From NCBI RefSeq assembly GCF_023159225.1, contig NC_063180.1, positions 7,995,297-8,059,296 on the forward strand: DNA of 64,000 bases, given 5' to 3'. The notes under the pieces are model-generated. The model did no database searches. It saw only the letters and a list, made by a program, of their open reading frames with translations, and had not been told where the DNA came from. Position numbers and translations under genes: made by a program. The DNA is from Perognathus longimembris pacificus. Lineage: Eukaryota; Chordata; Mammalia; Rodentia; Heteromyidae. This document shows positions 21,461-33,518 of this stretch, piece by piece. Numbering within the stretch: the first letter of the stretch is position 1; each line of letters begins with the position of its first letter.

Positions 21461-22681
21461 GTTCCCAGGATGTTGCTTGTCTTGATCCCTCACACCATTT
21501 GGCTTCAGAGCTCCCCACAATGGGGGCACGATTTCCGTCACGTTTCCCCATCTCAAATGTCAGGGAGCTGTCACAAGCCAGGCAAAAATGGAAAATGGGC
21601 ACTTTCTCCACATGGGCAGGAAGTCCTTGTCTCAGAGTAATGAGCAAAGATGAAATCATCGTAAACCCTCTAAAGCCTTGGTAATTTGAACTAATTTTCT
21701 CGAAGGACAGTGCAAATTACTGAAAGGACTAGATTTGATTAAACTCAGCTCAGGAATTGGGAAAGAACTCAGTATTACCACAGCACTAAACAAGTACTTT
21801 AAAGCCCAGGTTTTAACGCAAGCATTGCCCTCAACTTACTGGGTTCCTTTAGGTGGGATTCTTTTCCTTATGGCTAAGTTTTCTCACATCAAAAGTGTTG
21901 TTTTGAACAAATTATCTGTCCAGACTACCATATTTTGTAGTTTCTCACTGGGAATAATTGTTAAGCACCAGCCTTGGGCAAGGCAAAGGCCTGGGTCTTC
22001 AGGGCGCATGAAGGAATATATTGGAGCTAGTTCCATGACCAGTTTTGTTGGCATTCCCTTCAAGCAGAAGCAGTCATGTATTAGGCTAACTGATCAGTGC
22101 CAAAAGGAATTGGCTTTATGTGAATAGAATGGGAGCAGTTAGAAAACTATTTGTTAAAATGTAAATGATTGCTTATAAAGTGATTAAAAGGACCACTTCT
22201 GCTAAATAGGTTGAGCAATCCTTTTGCAATTGCATTTATCCTTTTAAGTTGTTGGGAAAAGAGCTACTGCTTTTATTCATAGACTGATGTTATAACTATT
22301 TATGATTTATGCTCTGCCTCTTCCAAAAGGATTTGAGGCAACTGAAAGCAGAAAATACACACAAACCATAACAATTAACATTTTTAAAAAGGTGGCAGAG
22401 GGAGACAACAGAAAGCAGTCATAAAAGGGGACTTAGGCTGTCCAACTATCTTGAAGTACATTAGTTTCTGCACTTGCTCCCCAGGTTTAGCTTCACTTCC
22501 TTTGCTCTCTACAGGCAAAGGAGGATACAGAGAACAGATTTCCACAAATGCCATCAGGCAATACTGTGTGCATAGAGCTTTGCAAAGCAGGAATTCTTTC
22601 CCTTAGGATTAAGAGGAAGATAGACCGCAGACAAATGCTTAGAATACTATGCCATTAGTGTACATTTTCAGTGGTCTTCAA
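21461..22681. other. Single-copy DNA
   Basis: No repeat recognised. The interval 22130-22345 is AT-rich and has the look of conserved non-coding DNA (TAAATGATTGC, GCAATTGCATTTATC). Open frames at 21446-21684 and 21735-22127 show no known domain. Confidence 0.4.
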
Positions 22682-22785
22682 TTTTTTTTCTCTCTTTCTC
22701 TCTTTTTCTTGCTTTTCTGGAGATTGAACAAAGACTGTGTATATGCTAGGCAAGTGCTCTACCATGAGCTACATTCCCCAGCCCT
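22682..22785 (-). mobile_element. ID SINE (tRNA-Ala-like)
   Basis: Plus-strand image of an ID element: T-rich tail, GGAGATTGAACAAAGACTGT, GCTAGGCAAGTGCTCTACCA, GAGCTACATTCCCCAGCCC. This is the A/B-box tRNA-Ala-like unit without a Geo monomer. Confidence 0.9.
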
Positions 22786-23139
22786 ACCAAATTATTTGAT
22801 TATGTACCTTTATCAGAAAAATGTCTGGGGTATGTACCTCTCCAATATTCACTTATATATAAACGAATTATTATTATTCCAAGATTTATATATGTACACA
22901 TATGTAATGAAACATACAAAAAAGAAATAATTGTGCTTGAGACAAAATGAAATGTGTAGTGTTCTAATATTTTATATCCAGTGTTTTAATATTTTCTATC
23001 CAGATTCCAATGGTATGCTTTTATTTAAATGAAATCTTTATTTGTAGAACTTTAGTGTTTAAAAGTTAATGAATAAATGATAAACCCAAAGTCTTTAAAA
23101 AGAATGCCAAGTAGGCAAAACACTTTATTTGCAACTGTA
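22786..23139. other. AT-rich unassigned DNA
   Basis: Nothing recognised beyond AT richness. Confidence 0.5.
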
Positions 23140-23290
23140 CTTTTAATTTAATTTTAATCCATTTAATTTTTATCTATTTATATTTTATTAGCATCAATTA
23201 GTTGTACAAGGAAGTTTTATTATAACTTGTCTATGTATATATTACATCTTGATCCGCGTCACACCTCCATCAAGTGTAGAAAAGGCATGT
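23140..23290 (-). mobile_element. LINE-1 3' end of a different, older subfamily
   Basis: The plus strand reads AATTAGTTGTACAAGGAAGT, TATAACTTGTCTATGTATAT, and CATCTTGATCCGCGTCACAC, the usual reversed end of an older rodent/glires L1. It differs from the 3' end shared by the copies at 1837, 24008, 13601 and 61803. Confidence 0.55.
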
Positions 23291-24007
23291 AGAACTTAAT
23301 AAGTGACAGAAAATTTCGTCAAATATCTTAGTTAGGGAAGAGACACAAAGAGAGATTGTAATTTCTTTCTTGAATGGATGAGTGCTCTATTAATCACAAA
23401 AGAAGCATCATGGCCCAGGGAAGCTGTATCAATTTTGTCAGGATTGTACATTTGCTGTATCATAATTCCAGTTCACTCCAGTGATAGTTCAGAGTTCTTT
23501 ATTGATGGATGCTTCAAGGAAGTCCCTGTACTTAAATGACCTAGTACTCATATGGTAGGCTTGTGTGCTTTTTATTCTTATTTTATTTATTATTTTTGTT
23601 TTCCATCAGCTTTTGTGGGAAGCACTTTCCTGGCATAGCTCCCACACAGTTGCATTATTTCCTGCCACTCTTATATAATCTTGATTGGTTAATGGCCAAG
23701 GCTGTACTGTTTTGTTTCATATGAGCAATCCTTGCACTGTGAACTGAACAATGAACTTCTTGGTTCTAAGTTAGTGTCTTCTCATTTCTTGTGTCCTACA
23801 GAAATTTTAACATGGCAATATCAGATTAACAAGCTAGTGTCCTCAACTGTCTTGCACCTGTTGGACAGGGACAGTGTCAAAATGACACTAGTAAGGTATC
23901 ATTAGCTGTTTATTTAACATCTCTCAACAGCTCTGCACTGGACATGCATCATCTGCAGGCCATCTCATTGCCTTTCTTTCTTTGTCTCTGTCTCTATCTC
24001 TCTCTGT
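23291..24007. other. Unassigned DNA
   Basis: No repeat or gene recognised; ends in a CT-rich stretch just before the L1. Confidence 0.5.
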
Positions 24008-24533
24008 GTTTTTTTTTCAATTTTTTATTATCAAACTGATGTACAGAGAGGTTACAGTTTCATACGTTAGGCATTGGATACACTTCTTGTACTGTTTGTT
24101 ACCTTGTCCCTCATACCCTCCCTCCCCCTCCCCCTTGCCCTTTCCCCCCCTGAGGTGTTCAGTTCACTTACACCAAACAGTTTTGCAAGTATTGCTTTTG
24201 TAGTTGTTTCTCTTTTTTTACCCTGTGTCTCTCAATTTTGGTATTCCCTTTCAATTTCCTAGTTCCAATACCAGTATACACGGTTTCCAATATACTCAGA
24301 TAAGATTACAGAGATAGTGTAGGTACAACCACAGGTAGGTGATACAAGAACATCATCAATAATAGAAGCTACAGATACACATGGGACGTTGAAAGTAGTT
24401 ACAACTGTGATATAACAATTGTCTCCATAACATGGAGTTCATTTAACATAGGATCATCTTATGTGTTCATAAGGGTATAGCTATTGGGCCTTGTGATGCT
24501 CTGCTATGACTTGCCTAAACCTGTACTAAATGG
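24008..24533 (-). mobile_element. LINE-1 3'UTR copy (same family as 158-1837)
   Basis: Reverse complement of 1310-1837: poly(T)/A-tail image, GATGTACAGAGAGGTTACAG, a C-rich tract (24115-24152), then the 3'UTR in the same order, ending at the GTACAGGTTTAGGCAAGTCA-equivalent near 24530. It contains almost only 3'UTR, so it is a severely 5'-truncated insertion. Confidence 0.92.
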
Positions 24534-24914
24534 AGTGGTCATTGAACACCTTTCTGTTCAGTCAAAGCAAGAACAGACCCCAATACAATGAGAGAATGAG
24601 GCAGAAGGAGACTAGTGACAGGAAAGTAGTCAAGGCAGAAAGAAGAGCTAGTGCAATTGTCCTGGGGTGATAAATTGACTGCTGGGCCATTAACACCTTC
24701 CCTTGATTTCCATGTTTGCAGTAATTTCATTCAACTGCCCTGAGAACAGGAAGAGTACTTCATCTCTGCCCTGAGGGGTCTTCATCAACCTGTGTATTGA
24801 TGGGACCAGGTTTCCAGGCTAATATTACTGTGGCTTTCTGGAAAAAAAAACAAAAAAAAACAACTATTTAGTAATAGAGAAAACACATTTTCTCTCCTAC
24901 CTTCCCCCAACCCT

Positions 24915-24920
<6 letters not shown>
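24534..24920. other. Unassigned DNA
   Basis: Includes an A-rich run at 24841-24862 (A9 C A9-like). Nothing else recognised. Confidence 0.5.

Positions 24921-24968
<48 letters not shown>
24921..24968. repeat. (CA)24 microsatellite
   Basis: Forty-eight bases of uninterrupted CA, preceded by CACATA and followed by CG. The longest perfect dinucleotide array in the window. Confidence 0.98.
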
Positions 24969-24971
<3 letters not shown>

Positions 24972-26276
24972 CACTTGTCTTTATTTTAAAACCACACTAA
25001 GCACATTTAGTTAACACATATGTAGATTCAGGGTTGTACATTAACAATTGCTCTAGTGGTCTAGGTTGAGCAATGCCAGGGGCATTCCCTACTAACATCT
25101 ACACTCCCAGAGTCCTGGTATCTAAACAAGCAGATTCTCATGTAGTCACTTCCCTTGGTTGTCTGTCTTAAAGACTGATCACCTTTCTGGGATAGTGGGG
25201 GTATGGGCTACACAAACACACATAGTGCAGTTACCTTCTCCTGATACCCTCAGAGCTACCAGGTTATCACTAGAGATTTCCCAAATGCCATCTTGGATTT
25301 TGGGACAGTCTGTCCTCAGGCATCATTTCCTTTAATTGGAGCTCTGTTTGAATTGAAATGAAATAGAATGGAACCTGTGACTTGGGTTTATTTACTCCTA
25401 GGTCATGCAATGATAATTCAGCAGCTAATAGGCACCTAAGACCTGTCCTTTTTGCCCCCAGGACCTTTTGGAAGCCAGTTTTTCACAATAGTAACTTGTT
25501 CTACACTGTGTTGCTCACATCCCCTAAGGCATGGTCCTAATGGGACTGGAGAAATCCTGGCTGTCAAGGGTTCCCTACTACAATATTTGGCACATAGGTC
25601 CTGTTTCCCTGGATGTAGCTCAGAGAGTTGCCTTAGGGTAAGAGTGAAAACCAAGCCAAAGATCATGAGCCACTTCCTTATGTGCTTTTGGAAATGCTAG
25701 GTTGCCTGTTACTTTGCATATAATGGGATGTAGTAAGTAAATTCACCCTTTTTCAGCATGGCAGGAGCTGAATTTATGTTTCTTTTATGCATCTCAGTTA
25801 GGCCAGGAGTATGTCCTCAATTCCCCCAAAGAGAAGACCACCTCCCAGCAAACTGATCCTGTGGCCAGCCTTAAAGTTCACTTTTACTACTAGCATCTCT
25901 CCTCCAGCTTCTTGCCAAGATTCACCAGTTCCACATTTCCTTCAATCTGGCTCTTGACATTCCTTCTCTGTACTAGTATTGGAGCTTTTTCTCAGTGTGG
26001 ATTTTCTCCTCTCTTGAGGTAATAGTCCTCAACTTCCAGGACTCACAGATCCCTGAGCTATAAGTTTTATAGTTTTTATGAGACATGGAAATTCCTCACG
26101 TCCCACTTGCAGATTCTGAATTCCAGAGTAAGGGTCTGGAGTTGAATTCAATTTACTTTTAACTCAGAAGAATCAGCTTTGTTTTCTCCATTTACAAATT
26201 CTGTCAGACTATAGGAAAAAGAACACAGCCTCAGTATGCTCCTCTCACAAGTCCTGCCTTCCCACAGCTGATGATC
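24969..26276. other. Unassigned DNA
   Basis: No repeat recognised. Opposite-strand frames at 25436-25666 and 25452-25700 overlap; no domain is visible. Confidence 0.5.
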
Positions 26277-26797
26277 TTGTATTAGCTTCCTATTGCTGCT
26301 GTAATACATGACTGCAGACCTGCTGTGTTGAAACAACATGAATATGTTATCTGGTAGTTCTAGGGATAGAAGTCCTAAAAAACTGAAGTGTCAGTAAGGC
26401 TGTTTCTTTTAGAGGATCTGGGGAGAATTGGGTTCCTTATTCTTTCCAGCCCTTGAGGGTCACCTGCATTCCTTGTCTTGTTCACCCTCTTCATCTCTGT
26501 ATCTCTGTCTGTCTCTTTGTCTCTTCCCCTCTCTCTTTCCTCTCACCTCTGATTTGTCACATTTCCTTAGAGCTTCTTTAAATTGTGGGTCTCCTGCTTC
26601 TCTTTCTCCTATAAAATTCTTGATGATATTGGGCTCATCAGAATAATCCAGGATTATCACAACTCGGGGACCTAACTCATCACATCTGCAAAGTCCCTTT
26701 TGCTATAGAAAGTAACAAACTCACAGGTTCCAGGTGTAAGGATGCGGATGTCTTTGGTGTGTCATTGTTAGGTCTGCTATACCATCCTAGAGCCTTA
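26277..26797 (-). mobile_element. MLT1 MaLR LTR, solo
   Basis: Plus-strand image of a reversed MLT1: TGTATTAGCTTCCTATTGCT, GTTGAAACAACATGAATATG, a middle with CTCTTCATCTCTG and CTCTCTTTCC, then CCTATAAAATTCTTGATGAT, ATAATCCAGGATTATC, CACATCTGCAAAGTCCCTTT, CACAGGTTCCAGGTGTAAGG. The order is diagnostic. The frames at 26428-26646 and 26460-26660 lie inside. Confidence 0.8.
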
Positions 26798-26832
26798 CCT
26801 TCTCCGCACATTGTTTAGATCATTCAGATTAC

Positions 26833-26856
26833 AAAAAAAAAAAAAAGGGGGGGGGG
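26833..26856. repeat. A14-G10 homopolymer junction
   Basis: Fourteen A followed directly by ten G. It is unlike a normal poly(A) tail and is prone to sequencing and replication slippage. Confidence 0.95.
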
Positions 26857-27042
26857 CATGGAGCCACCTACTTCCTTGCTTAGCTCCTGTTTCTTCCTTG
26901 AGAAATTGATTCTTGCCTATGTGACAACCTTCCTTTTGGTCACTTTGCTTTCTTATGAGCATTATAGGCCCTCTTGAACCTCCAGGTTGACAACAACTGC
27001 ATGAAAATTCAAATGATGAGGGCTTCAGATACTCAGTAAGAA

Positions 27043-27044
<2 letters not shown>

Positions 27045-27078
<34 letters not shown>
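27045..27078. repeat. (AC)17 microsatellite
   Basis: Thirty-four bases of uninterrupted AC. The minus frame 26795-27271 (158 codons) includes its Val-Cys translation and is not a gene. Confidence 0.98.
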
Positions 27079-27080
<2 letters not shown>

Positions 27081-27990
27081 GGAAAAAAGCATACTTTCCT
27101 CTCACAAGGTAATATCTCAGCATTGGAACAAGAGGAGCTATTAGTAGTTTTGGACTCATTATGTGCTTTTTTTATTGGCTCTTTCTCATTGAAAGGATGG
27201 GTGTGGAGTCCTAGGCAGGGGGGAGTGTCGTGAGACAGTGCCAGTATAACAATACATTTGTAGCAATGCAATTTTTCACATCAATTCAAGTGTCTTTTGC
27301 TCTTCATGACCTTTCTTTTCATTTTCCTAGCTGACTAAGTGGTCCCAGGACCACATCTGCATCTGTGGAGTCCAGAAACAGTGAAAATCCTAAGAAAGAA
27401 ACTAAATATACCTTTGAACCTTTATGTCAGTATTGCTGGTAGGATGGGTTGTGTCTTCACTCTATCTAGAAAGATTGGCCTTGATGATGAATCTGATCAA
27501 CACAGCTCAATAGTTTTGCAACTATTCAAACCTTCCCTATTGAATGGGAGTGGATGGTGGGACAGAGCCCCAGTGGAACAGTGTTTTTACTGGTAATGTA
27601 CACAAAGCAGCTAAAATGAACATCCTTTCCCAAACTGGACATGTTTGGGTAAAAATCAATGATAAATGGAGAATAAAGGAAGAATAGCAGCTTGTGGGTA
27701 ATGAATAAATAAATGGGTCAAGCAACTTAGAAATCCAGTACTACATTGGTAGTTTGTAAGAGATAATATTCACTTTCTAACCTTTCTGGAACCTGCCAAT
27801 GTTATATGGCTTCTGTATGCCTGAAATGAACTGCTCTGGGAGACATTTTGGTTACAGAGTATGACGTAGTAGATCAAATTTCTAATGATTGGGTAGAACC
27901 TTCATAATGTGTATATATCTTTTAACTTTCATTAGATTCCATCTACCACCACACTATGATATAGTGCAATGCCGGCACTGTTGGTAAAAT
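27079..27990. other. Unassigned DNA
   Basis: No family or gene recognised. The frame 27339-27596 has no known motif. Confidence 0.5.
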
Positions 27991-28260
27991 TCTACTGCCA
28001 CGTGAATAAGTCTTATGACAATGTTGATATTGGAGACACAATTATCGTGAGCCCTAATTAAAGCCTTTTTAGGATGTACTATTGATGGAACCTCACTGGT
28101 TTTATTAGCTGATAGCTGTGTTTCAGTTGGAGTAGCTGGATTTAACTAGAGCGGAGAGGCACCCAGATATCCGCATAACTTGATTGTAAGGTGTAAAAAT
28201 AATAGAACAAGTAATCAATTTAAGACAAAAGTATAAAAGTGGGTGTAATGGTTTTGTGGC
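27991..28260. promoter_or_regulatory. Candidate conserved non-coding block
   Basis: Repeat-free sequence with CACGTG E-box (27999-28004), TAATTA (28055-28060) and several AT-rich homeodomain-like cores such as GTAATCAAT near 28211. The call rests on texture and motif density only. Confidence 0.25.
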
Positions 28261-28347
28261 ATGAATTACTTATTTATGTTTAACTTTATTTTTTAAATTA
28301 ACAATAAAAGTATGTGTATTTGCATATCACATGAGTCTTAGAGATAT

Positions 28348-28462
28348 GTATGTATATATATATACCCACACACATGAAATGAAAAAGTGAACAAATAAAT
28401 ACATATGCTACTTCACATATATATGTATATGTATATACTACTGCATATACATATATATTTGT
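28348..28462. repeat. TA/TG-rich tract with a long inverted repeat
   Basis: Contains a perfect inverted repeat with 15-bp arms at 28417-28431 and 28444-28458 and a 12-nt loop, capable of cruciform extrusion. Confidence 0.9.
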
Positions 28463-28556
28463 GGTGAGAACACTTAAAATCTACTCTCAGATACTTCAGA
28501 ATACAATATTTTGTACAATAGAGTTCTTGATTTCATTCTTTTTAACTGGAGTTGGG

Positions 28557-28812
28557 TTTTTGTTTTGTTTGTTTTGTTGATGCCAGTCCTGAACTCAGGG
28601 CCTGGGTGTTGTCCCTGAACTTTTTTATTTTTATTTTTTGCTCAAGGCTAGCAGTCTATCACTTGAGCCACAGTTCTACTTTTGGCTTTTTTGTTTGTTT
28701 GTGTTTGGTGGCTAACTGGAGAGAAGACTCTTATGGACTTCCCAGTCGGGGATTCTCAGATCTCAATGTCCTGAGTAGCTAGGATTACAGGTGTGATCCA
28801 TGGGCACCCAGC
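28557..28812 (-). mobile_element. Dimeric SINE, B1-like + Geo
   Basis: Minus-strand full dimer: tail image at 28557-28578, Geo (image TGAGCCACAGTTCTACTTT), then B1-like left monomer with CTGAGTAGCTAGGATTACAG near 28772-28791. The frame at 28552-28782 is a SINE translation. Confidence 0.88.
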
Positions 28813-29639
28813 TTGAAACTTTCTTTCTTTTTTAAAAAAATCTATATTATCTCACACTGGCTCCTCCAAATGTTATGTACATTCACATGGATAGTGTAGC
28901 TGGATCTGTGTATAAATGTCGTTAATGATGTGTTAAATGTAGATGCTCAGGCAAATATGAATGTTTTCCTGTAGAGCCTTGGCCAAAGCCCAAGAGAGGT
29001 TTATGTGTTTAAGAATGAACATTCCACACGAGAATGCAGGCCTTCAGCTCCAAGAAGTGATCTCTTAAGCCCATGAGACATCCAGTTTGTCCTCTCTGTT
29101 TACTTAGTATCTTTGGGCCACACTGGACTGTCTAACATAATGCGATTTGTGGTTGAAGCTTTGTACCATGCCATATTAGCTCCATCTCTTTACTATGGAT
29201 GCTCTGGACAAAGGGATAATTCACACCTAGGCAGGGGAGTAAGATGGTATGATAGTTCATCATAGTACTCAGAATGGCATGTAATTTAAATGTTTGTGTC
29301 TGGAATTTTCCATTTAATATTTCTGGACCAGACTTAACTGTATATAACAAAATTCACTGAAGATCAAACCTTGGATAATGGGGCAAGAGGACTAGATTGT
29401 CCTCCCACATGCATCTGGTTACATTTGATCATGGAAAATGTAGTCCATTCTGTCTTTGTATAATGACAGACAGTTGACAGTTTCACCCAAGGCAGACTAA
29501 GCTGAAGCACCACCCCTATAGGGCAGAAACATGGTCCAGCTTTTGTTTGGTTAACTTGTAAAACATGTTACACATTAAATGAGATGAATTGACTGATAAG
29601 GTATTCTTGGACAATGTTAATCATGTCTTGACAGTTATG
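28813..29639. other. Unassigned DNA
   Basis: No repeat or gene recognised. The minus frame 29132-29350 has no known features. Confidence 0.5.
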
Positions 29640-29840
29640 GAGCGGACACCTAAATTCATGGAGGGCTCATTGTGGGTCACCGACCCTGCAGGGTTTTCTC
29701 ACTTATCTGCAAAAACTTTGCTCTTGTAATCACTCATTGTTTTCTTTCATAGAGGGGAAATGGAAGAAAAGGAGTATAGTAATAGTAACTAGCCCAAGGG
29801 CTAAAACCTAGCTGGCATCTGTAGCTGCTCAGGCACTGCC
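29640..29840 (+). mobile_element. Possible MIR fragment
   Basis: Faint MIR-like order: TTTCTCACTTATCTGC, AGAGGGGAAATGGAAG, TAACTAGCCCAAGGGC. Strongly diverged. Confidence 0.4.
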
Positions 29841-30007
29841 TTTCCTATGCTTTCTAGTCCTCCCTTGTATTTTAGTTGGAACAGCTGAAATTAACTGAGG
29901 CAGAGAGAGTCACCTAGCTGTCAATAAGCTGTTCCTTCTGTCTGCTGAAAGTAGACAGATGTACTGATTGACCAACAGGAGGAGCCCCCAAGGGTAGGAA
30001 ATCAAGT

Positions 30008-30168
30008 CTTTTTCTTTTTACCAATCCTGGGGCTTGGCCTCAGGGCTTGGGCAATGTCAAGCTGTTTTGGCTCAAGGCTAGCCCTCTACCTCTTTAGCCA
30101 CAGCTCCACTTTCGGCTATCTCTGTTTATGTGGTGCTGAGGAATCGAACCCAGGGCTTCATGAATGCT
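30008..30168 (-). mobile_element. IDL-Geo SINE, left monomer truncated
   Basis: Minus-strand Geo (image GGCTCAAGGCTAGCCCTCTA) joined to an ID-type monomer (image TGGTGCTGAGGAATCGAACC) that stops at GAATGCTAG, where an inverted repeat begins. About half the ID monomer is missing. Confidence 0.85.
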
Positions 30169-30202
30169 AGTTATGAGTTTCACTTCTACAAAACTCATAA
30201 CT
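30169..30202. repeat. Perfect 12-bp-arm inverted repeat at SINE truncation point
   Basis: Arms AGTTATGAGTTT (30169-30180) and AAACTCATAACT (30191-30202) flank a 10-nt loop. It lies exactly between the truncated ID monomer and the MLT1 LTR. Confidence 0.9.
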
Positions 30203-30210
30203 GTAAGTAG

Positions 30211-30569
30211 ATTATGAGCTGAAGTGTGTCCTTTCAAATTCATACACTGAAATCCTAAACCCTAGCACCTCAGAACATGACTGAATTTGATGACAGCATC
30301 CTTGAACAGATGATTGTTGCAAAGCAAAGTTATACAGGTGAGTTCTAACTTTATAAGGCTAGTGTCTTTACAGCAAGAAGAGATTGGATGCAGAGAGAGG
30401 AATGCTTGTCGGAAGACCATGGCCTGGAGAGGGACTTCAGAATGTAAGAAGCCTTTGCTCATAGCTGGATCTTAGGCTTTTAGCCTCCCAAAGTAGAAGA
30501 AAATACATTTCTCTTGTTTGAGGCATGGCGTTTTCCATACTTGTTTCAACAGCCCTAGCAAACAAATAC
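30211..30569 (+). mobile_element. MLT1 MaLR LTR, solo
   Basis: GAGCTGAAGTGTGTCCTTTC, AATCCTAAACCCTAGCACCT, CAGAACATGACTGAATTTG, TTCTTATAA-like middle (TTTATAAGGCTAGTGTCTT), TTTTAGCCTCCCAAAGTAG, TTCAACAGCCCTAGCAAACA. The order and terminus are diagnostic of MLT1. Confidence 0.85.
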
Positions 30570-33518
30570 AGAATTTGAAGCCAGTTCTAATTCTAAATCC
30601 CTGGCTGACCCCTTCTCTATGTCATGGAAAGACTGCCAGAGAAGCATTAGAAACCAGGCAAGAGCCCAGTGAGTGTCCTGCATAGTGATTCGGTGTGGGG
30701 GATGCTGGCTATGGCAATGCCAGGAAGGTTTCTTACCTGATGTGAGTACTGGGATGAATAGGAATACTTGGGGACAATAGGAGTGGACATAGGGAAAGGA
30801 GGAATTGTATTCCAGGCCACAGGGTGACTGGCTGGTTTTGCTGAATCCCAGAGGCATCATCCCTGCTGTCTGATTGAACGTTTTTCTAGCCAAGCACACT
30901 TGAAAAGGAATGTTGGCCCCAAATAAAAAGGAGATGGTCCATAAATCTAAGAGCTTCTTTATAGACAACTTCTTCCCCTCGAGCTCGGAAGATGACCAAG
31001 AACAAAGAAACTGGCAACTTCTTGCTTTTATTAGGATGCAAAGAGTATGAGGACACTTAACCCTAGACTTGGTTGGGCTTTGGAAAAAGAAATAGAACAA
31101 TAGACCCACTTCATGCACATGGAATGGGGGACAAATGAGGGGAGGGGATACTCAGTCTGACACACAATGGATCAAATATAATAAGTCCTGGGAGACCAAT
31201 CGAACCCCCTGTTGCCCCAGCCTGACACTATGCCAAATAGTAAAAGCAGATGTTTCACAAACTGGTAACAACTCAGAAGCCTTTCCTTATAATTGGCAAG
31301 GAGTAGAGGCTGCTGAGCACCATGGAGAGAGAAAGGTTTGGAGAGAGATCCAAATATTAGTGTACTCAAAACCTTATACCAAGCTCCTCCATCAATAGGA
31401 AAAGAGTGATTCAGTTCACTTTAGGCAAGAAAGATCTGCAGCATAGAAGAAATTAAGACATGATAGGAGAACAAAACATTTCAAAGAGCTGAGAATTATT
31501 TAGCCACATTGTCTGATCCATTTCTTTCAAACATCAATCTGACAATCAGTTGAACTACTTCCTCAGGGTCAGTGGGGGGTGGGATGTGTGGGGAAGAAGG
31601 CCCTTGCTGTGCCTTGGGAAATTTAGTCTCTCCATGCTTCATCTAGAACCTTTGGTTTTCCACTCCCTGGCTGGAGAAACCACCCCCAGCTTCCAGCACA
31701 TTCTTGGTGAGAGTGCCCACCAGGGCACTCCCAAGCAACCCCAGCAAAGTCTTCAGCCTAGAGTCAGCACTGTTAGAGTAGCCATGCCTGATTCAGCTGT
31801 GGCCTCACAAGGCTGTGATGGAAAGTTGGGACTGCTCCTAGCCTGGCCAGGAAGTGTCTTAAGTTTCTGGAAAGATCTAGATCAGAGTCCTAGTGTGGTT
31901 TTAGCCTTTTGGAAGTTTGGAACCATTTCTTCTTTGTTTTCCTTACCGCTAGAATGAAGGTGGGCTTCATGTTCTTCAAAGAATTCTTCACAGAGTTACT
32001 CATGCCTTCATTCCTTCTACCCATATAGCTTATGGAGGACACTGGAGTAGAGCAAGGTGCACCATAGGATCCCTAATTGTGTGAGAGGCTGGGGGCAGGG
32101 AGACCTGATGAGTGAATAAATGCATGATGTGATTGTGGGGAGGGAAGAATAAAGGGCCAGAATATGCCCTGGAGCATATATGGGCTATGACTGTGCCCAC
32201 GATAAGTGCTGCTCTGTTACCACTAGAGAACAGCTGGACAAGGAATGCTTTGCATTCCTGCTAGGATGAAATTAACTTCAGGGGTACTTTCTTTGTAAAG
32301 GCAGGAAAGAATATTTATATATAAGATGACTATGTCTGACATGTCATGGATTCTATTGTGATGATGTTTCATTAAGACAACTTGGGGATGCAGTTCTAGG
32401 GCATTAATGACAATATAGGACAACCACTCATCATTTCTTATAGTGCCATTACCTATTAGCTGATACTTACCTTTAGGAAAACAATCATCTGAGTTCTTGG
32501 AAAGGAGATCTATGGTGGTGATGAGGAAAAATGCCAGACAGGTCTCGTTTTTCCACCTGTGGATTACAATGGCTAGAATCTCAGGAATTTATAGATAATG
32601 GAGATAATTGTAAATAAGACATACATGAATTTAAGCAGGTTGTTGGCAAAATCTCTTAGAATCACAGCTGCACTTTTAGAAAATGAAAGTTACTTCCACC
32701 TAAAGTCAAATGGCTTCCTCTAACCCTGGTATCTTAGATTCTTCCATTATTTCATTGCTAAATTAAAAAAAATATCATTCATCTCTCCAAAATTTTCAGT
32801 GATTTTCTTTTTATTCTAATAAGGAAACCTTATTTGAAAGTGAAAGAAAATTTTTGAGAGAAAGTAGCAGAAACTTTCCATCTGGAGAGAGAATAAAAGA
32901 GTCCTTAGTGGTTTCTCAATTCAACCGGTAGTAATTGGATATTTATCTTGCAAATTTGAGACTCAGATCTCCTAGAATCAAGAATCAAAGTAACACAGAT
33001 ACTTCCGAAAATTTCCAGTCATTGATGTTGGTGATAAACCTTCATTTCCTAAAACATTTTCTTAACTCCCAAAGATCTTCCATGGGTGGGTCAACTGAGT
33101 GACTGCTGATAATATTACTTTGCATGGCTTCAATATACTCAAGTTCTAGTTCTAGTTCAGTTATATTATACACATCCCCCATACCTGGTTCAAACATGAG
33201 TTATCACAGCAAAGAAACTGGAAATGATTGTATAAAACGTAAACTTTGATGTTAGCTCTTTGGTCCACAAACCGTTGAATAAATGCAGATCCATATGAGG
33301 GGTAGAAACACATCATGTTTTTCCAAGTCTACATGATTCATCCTAGTGTATCTATTATTACATTCACATTTGGCAAGGCATGTAGTTATGTTGCATCCTG
33401 GTCATTCAGTAACAAAAATGAGTAGTAACTTATGAAAATAAATAACTGAAAGAGAAATTGGATAATAAAGATGGAAGTGCAGCCCCCCTGCCCCCCCCAA
33501 ATAGAAGACCTCACATGT
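30570..33518. other. Long stretch of unassigned, mostly single-copy DNA
   Basis: Nearly 3 kb with no recognised mobile element. It contains the longest open frame of the window (187 codons, minus, 30555-31118), which has no recognisable domain or signal; its length is near what chance gives in 64 kb on six frames. Frames at 31135-31398 and 31550-31957 are similarly unsupported. Confidence 0.5.

Noticed and set aside
22682..22785. tRNA-Ala gene
   Set aside because: The A/B-box similarity is that of an ID SINE with a T-rich tail image and no intact cloverleaf.
26795..27271. 158-codon minus-strand frame
   Set aside because: Part of it is the Val-Cys translation of the (AC)17 microsatellite and the A14G10 run; the rest is unrecognised.
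30555..31118. 187-codon minus-strand open frame, the longest in the window
   Set aside because: No recognisable domain, signal or repeat pattern, and no exon context. A frame of this length is about what chance gives over six frames in 64 kb.
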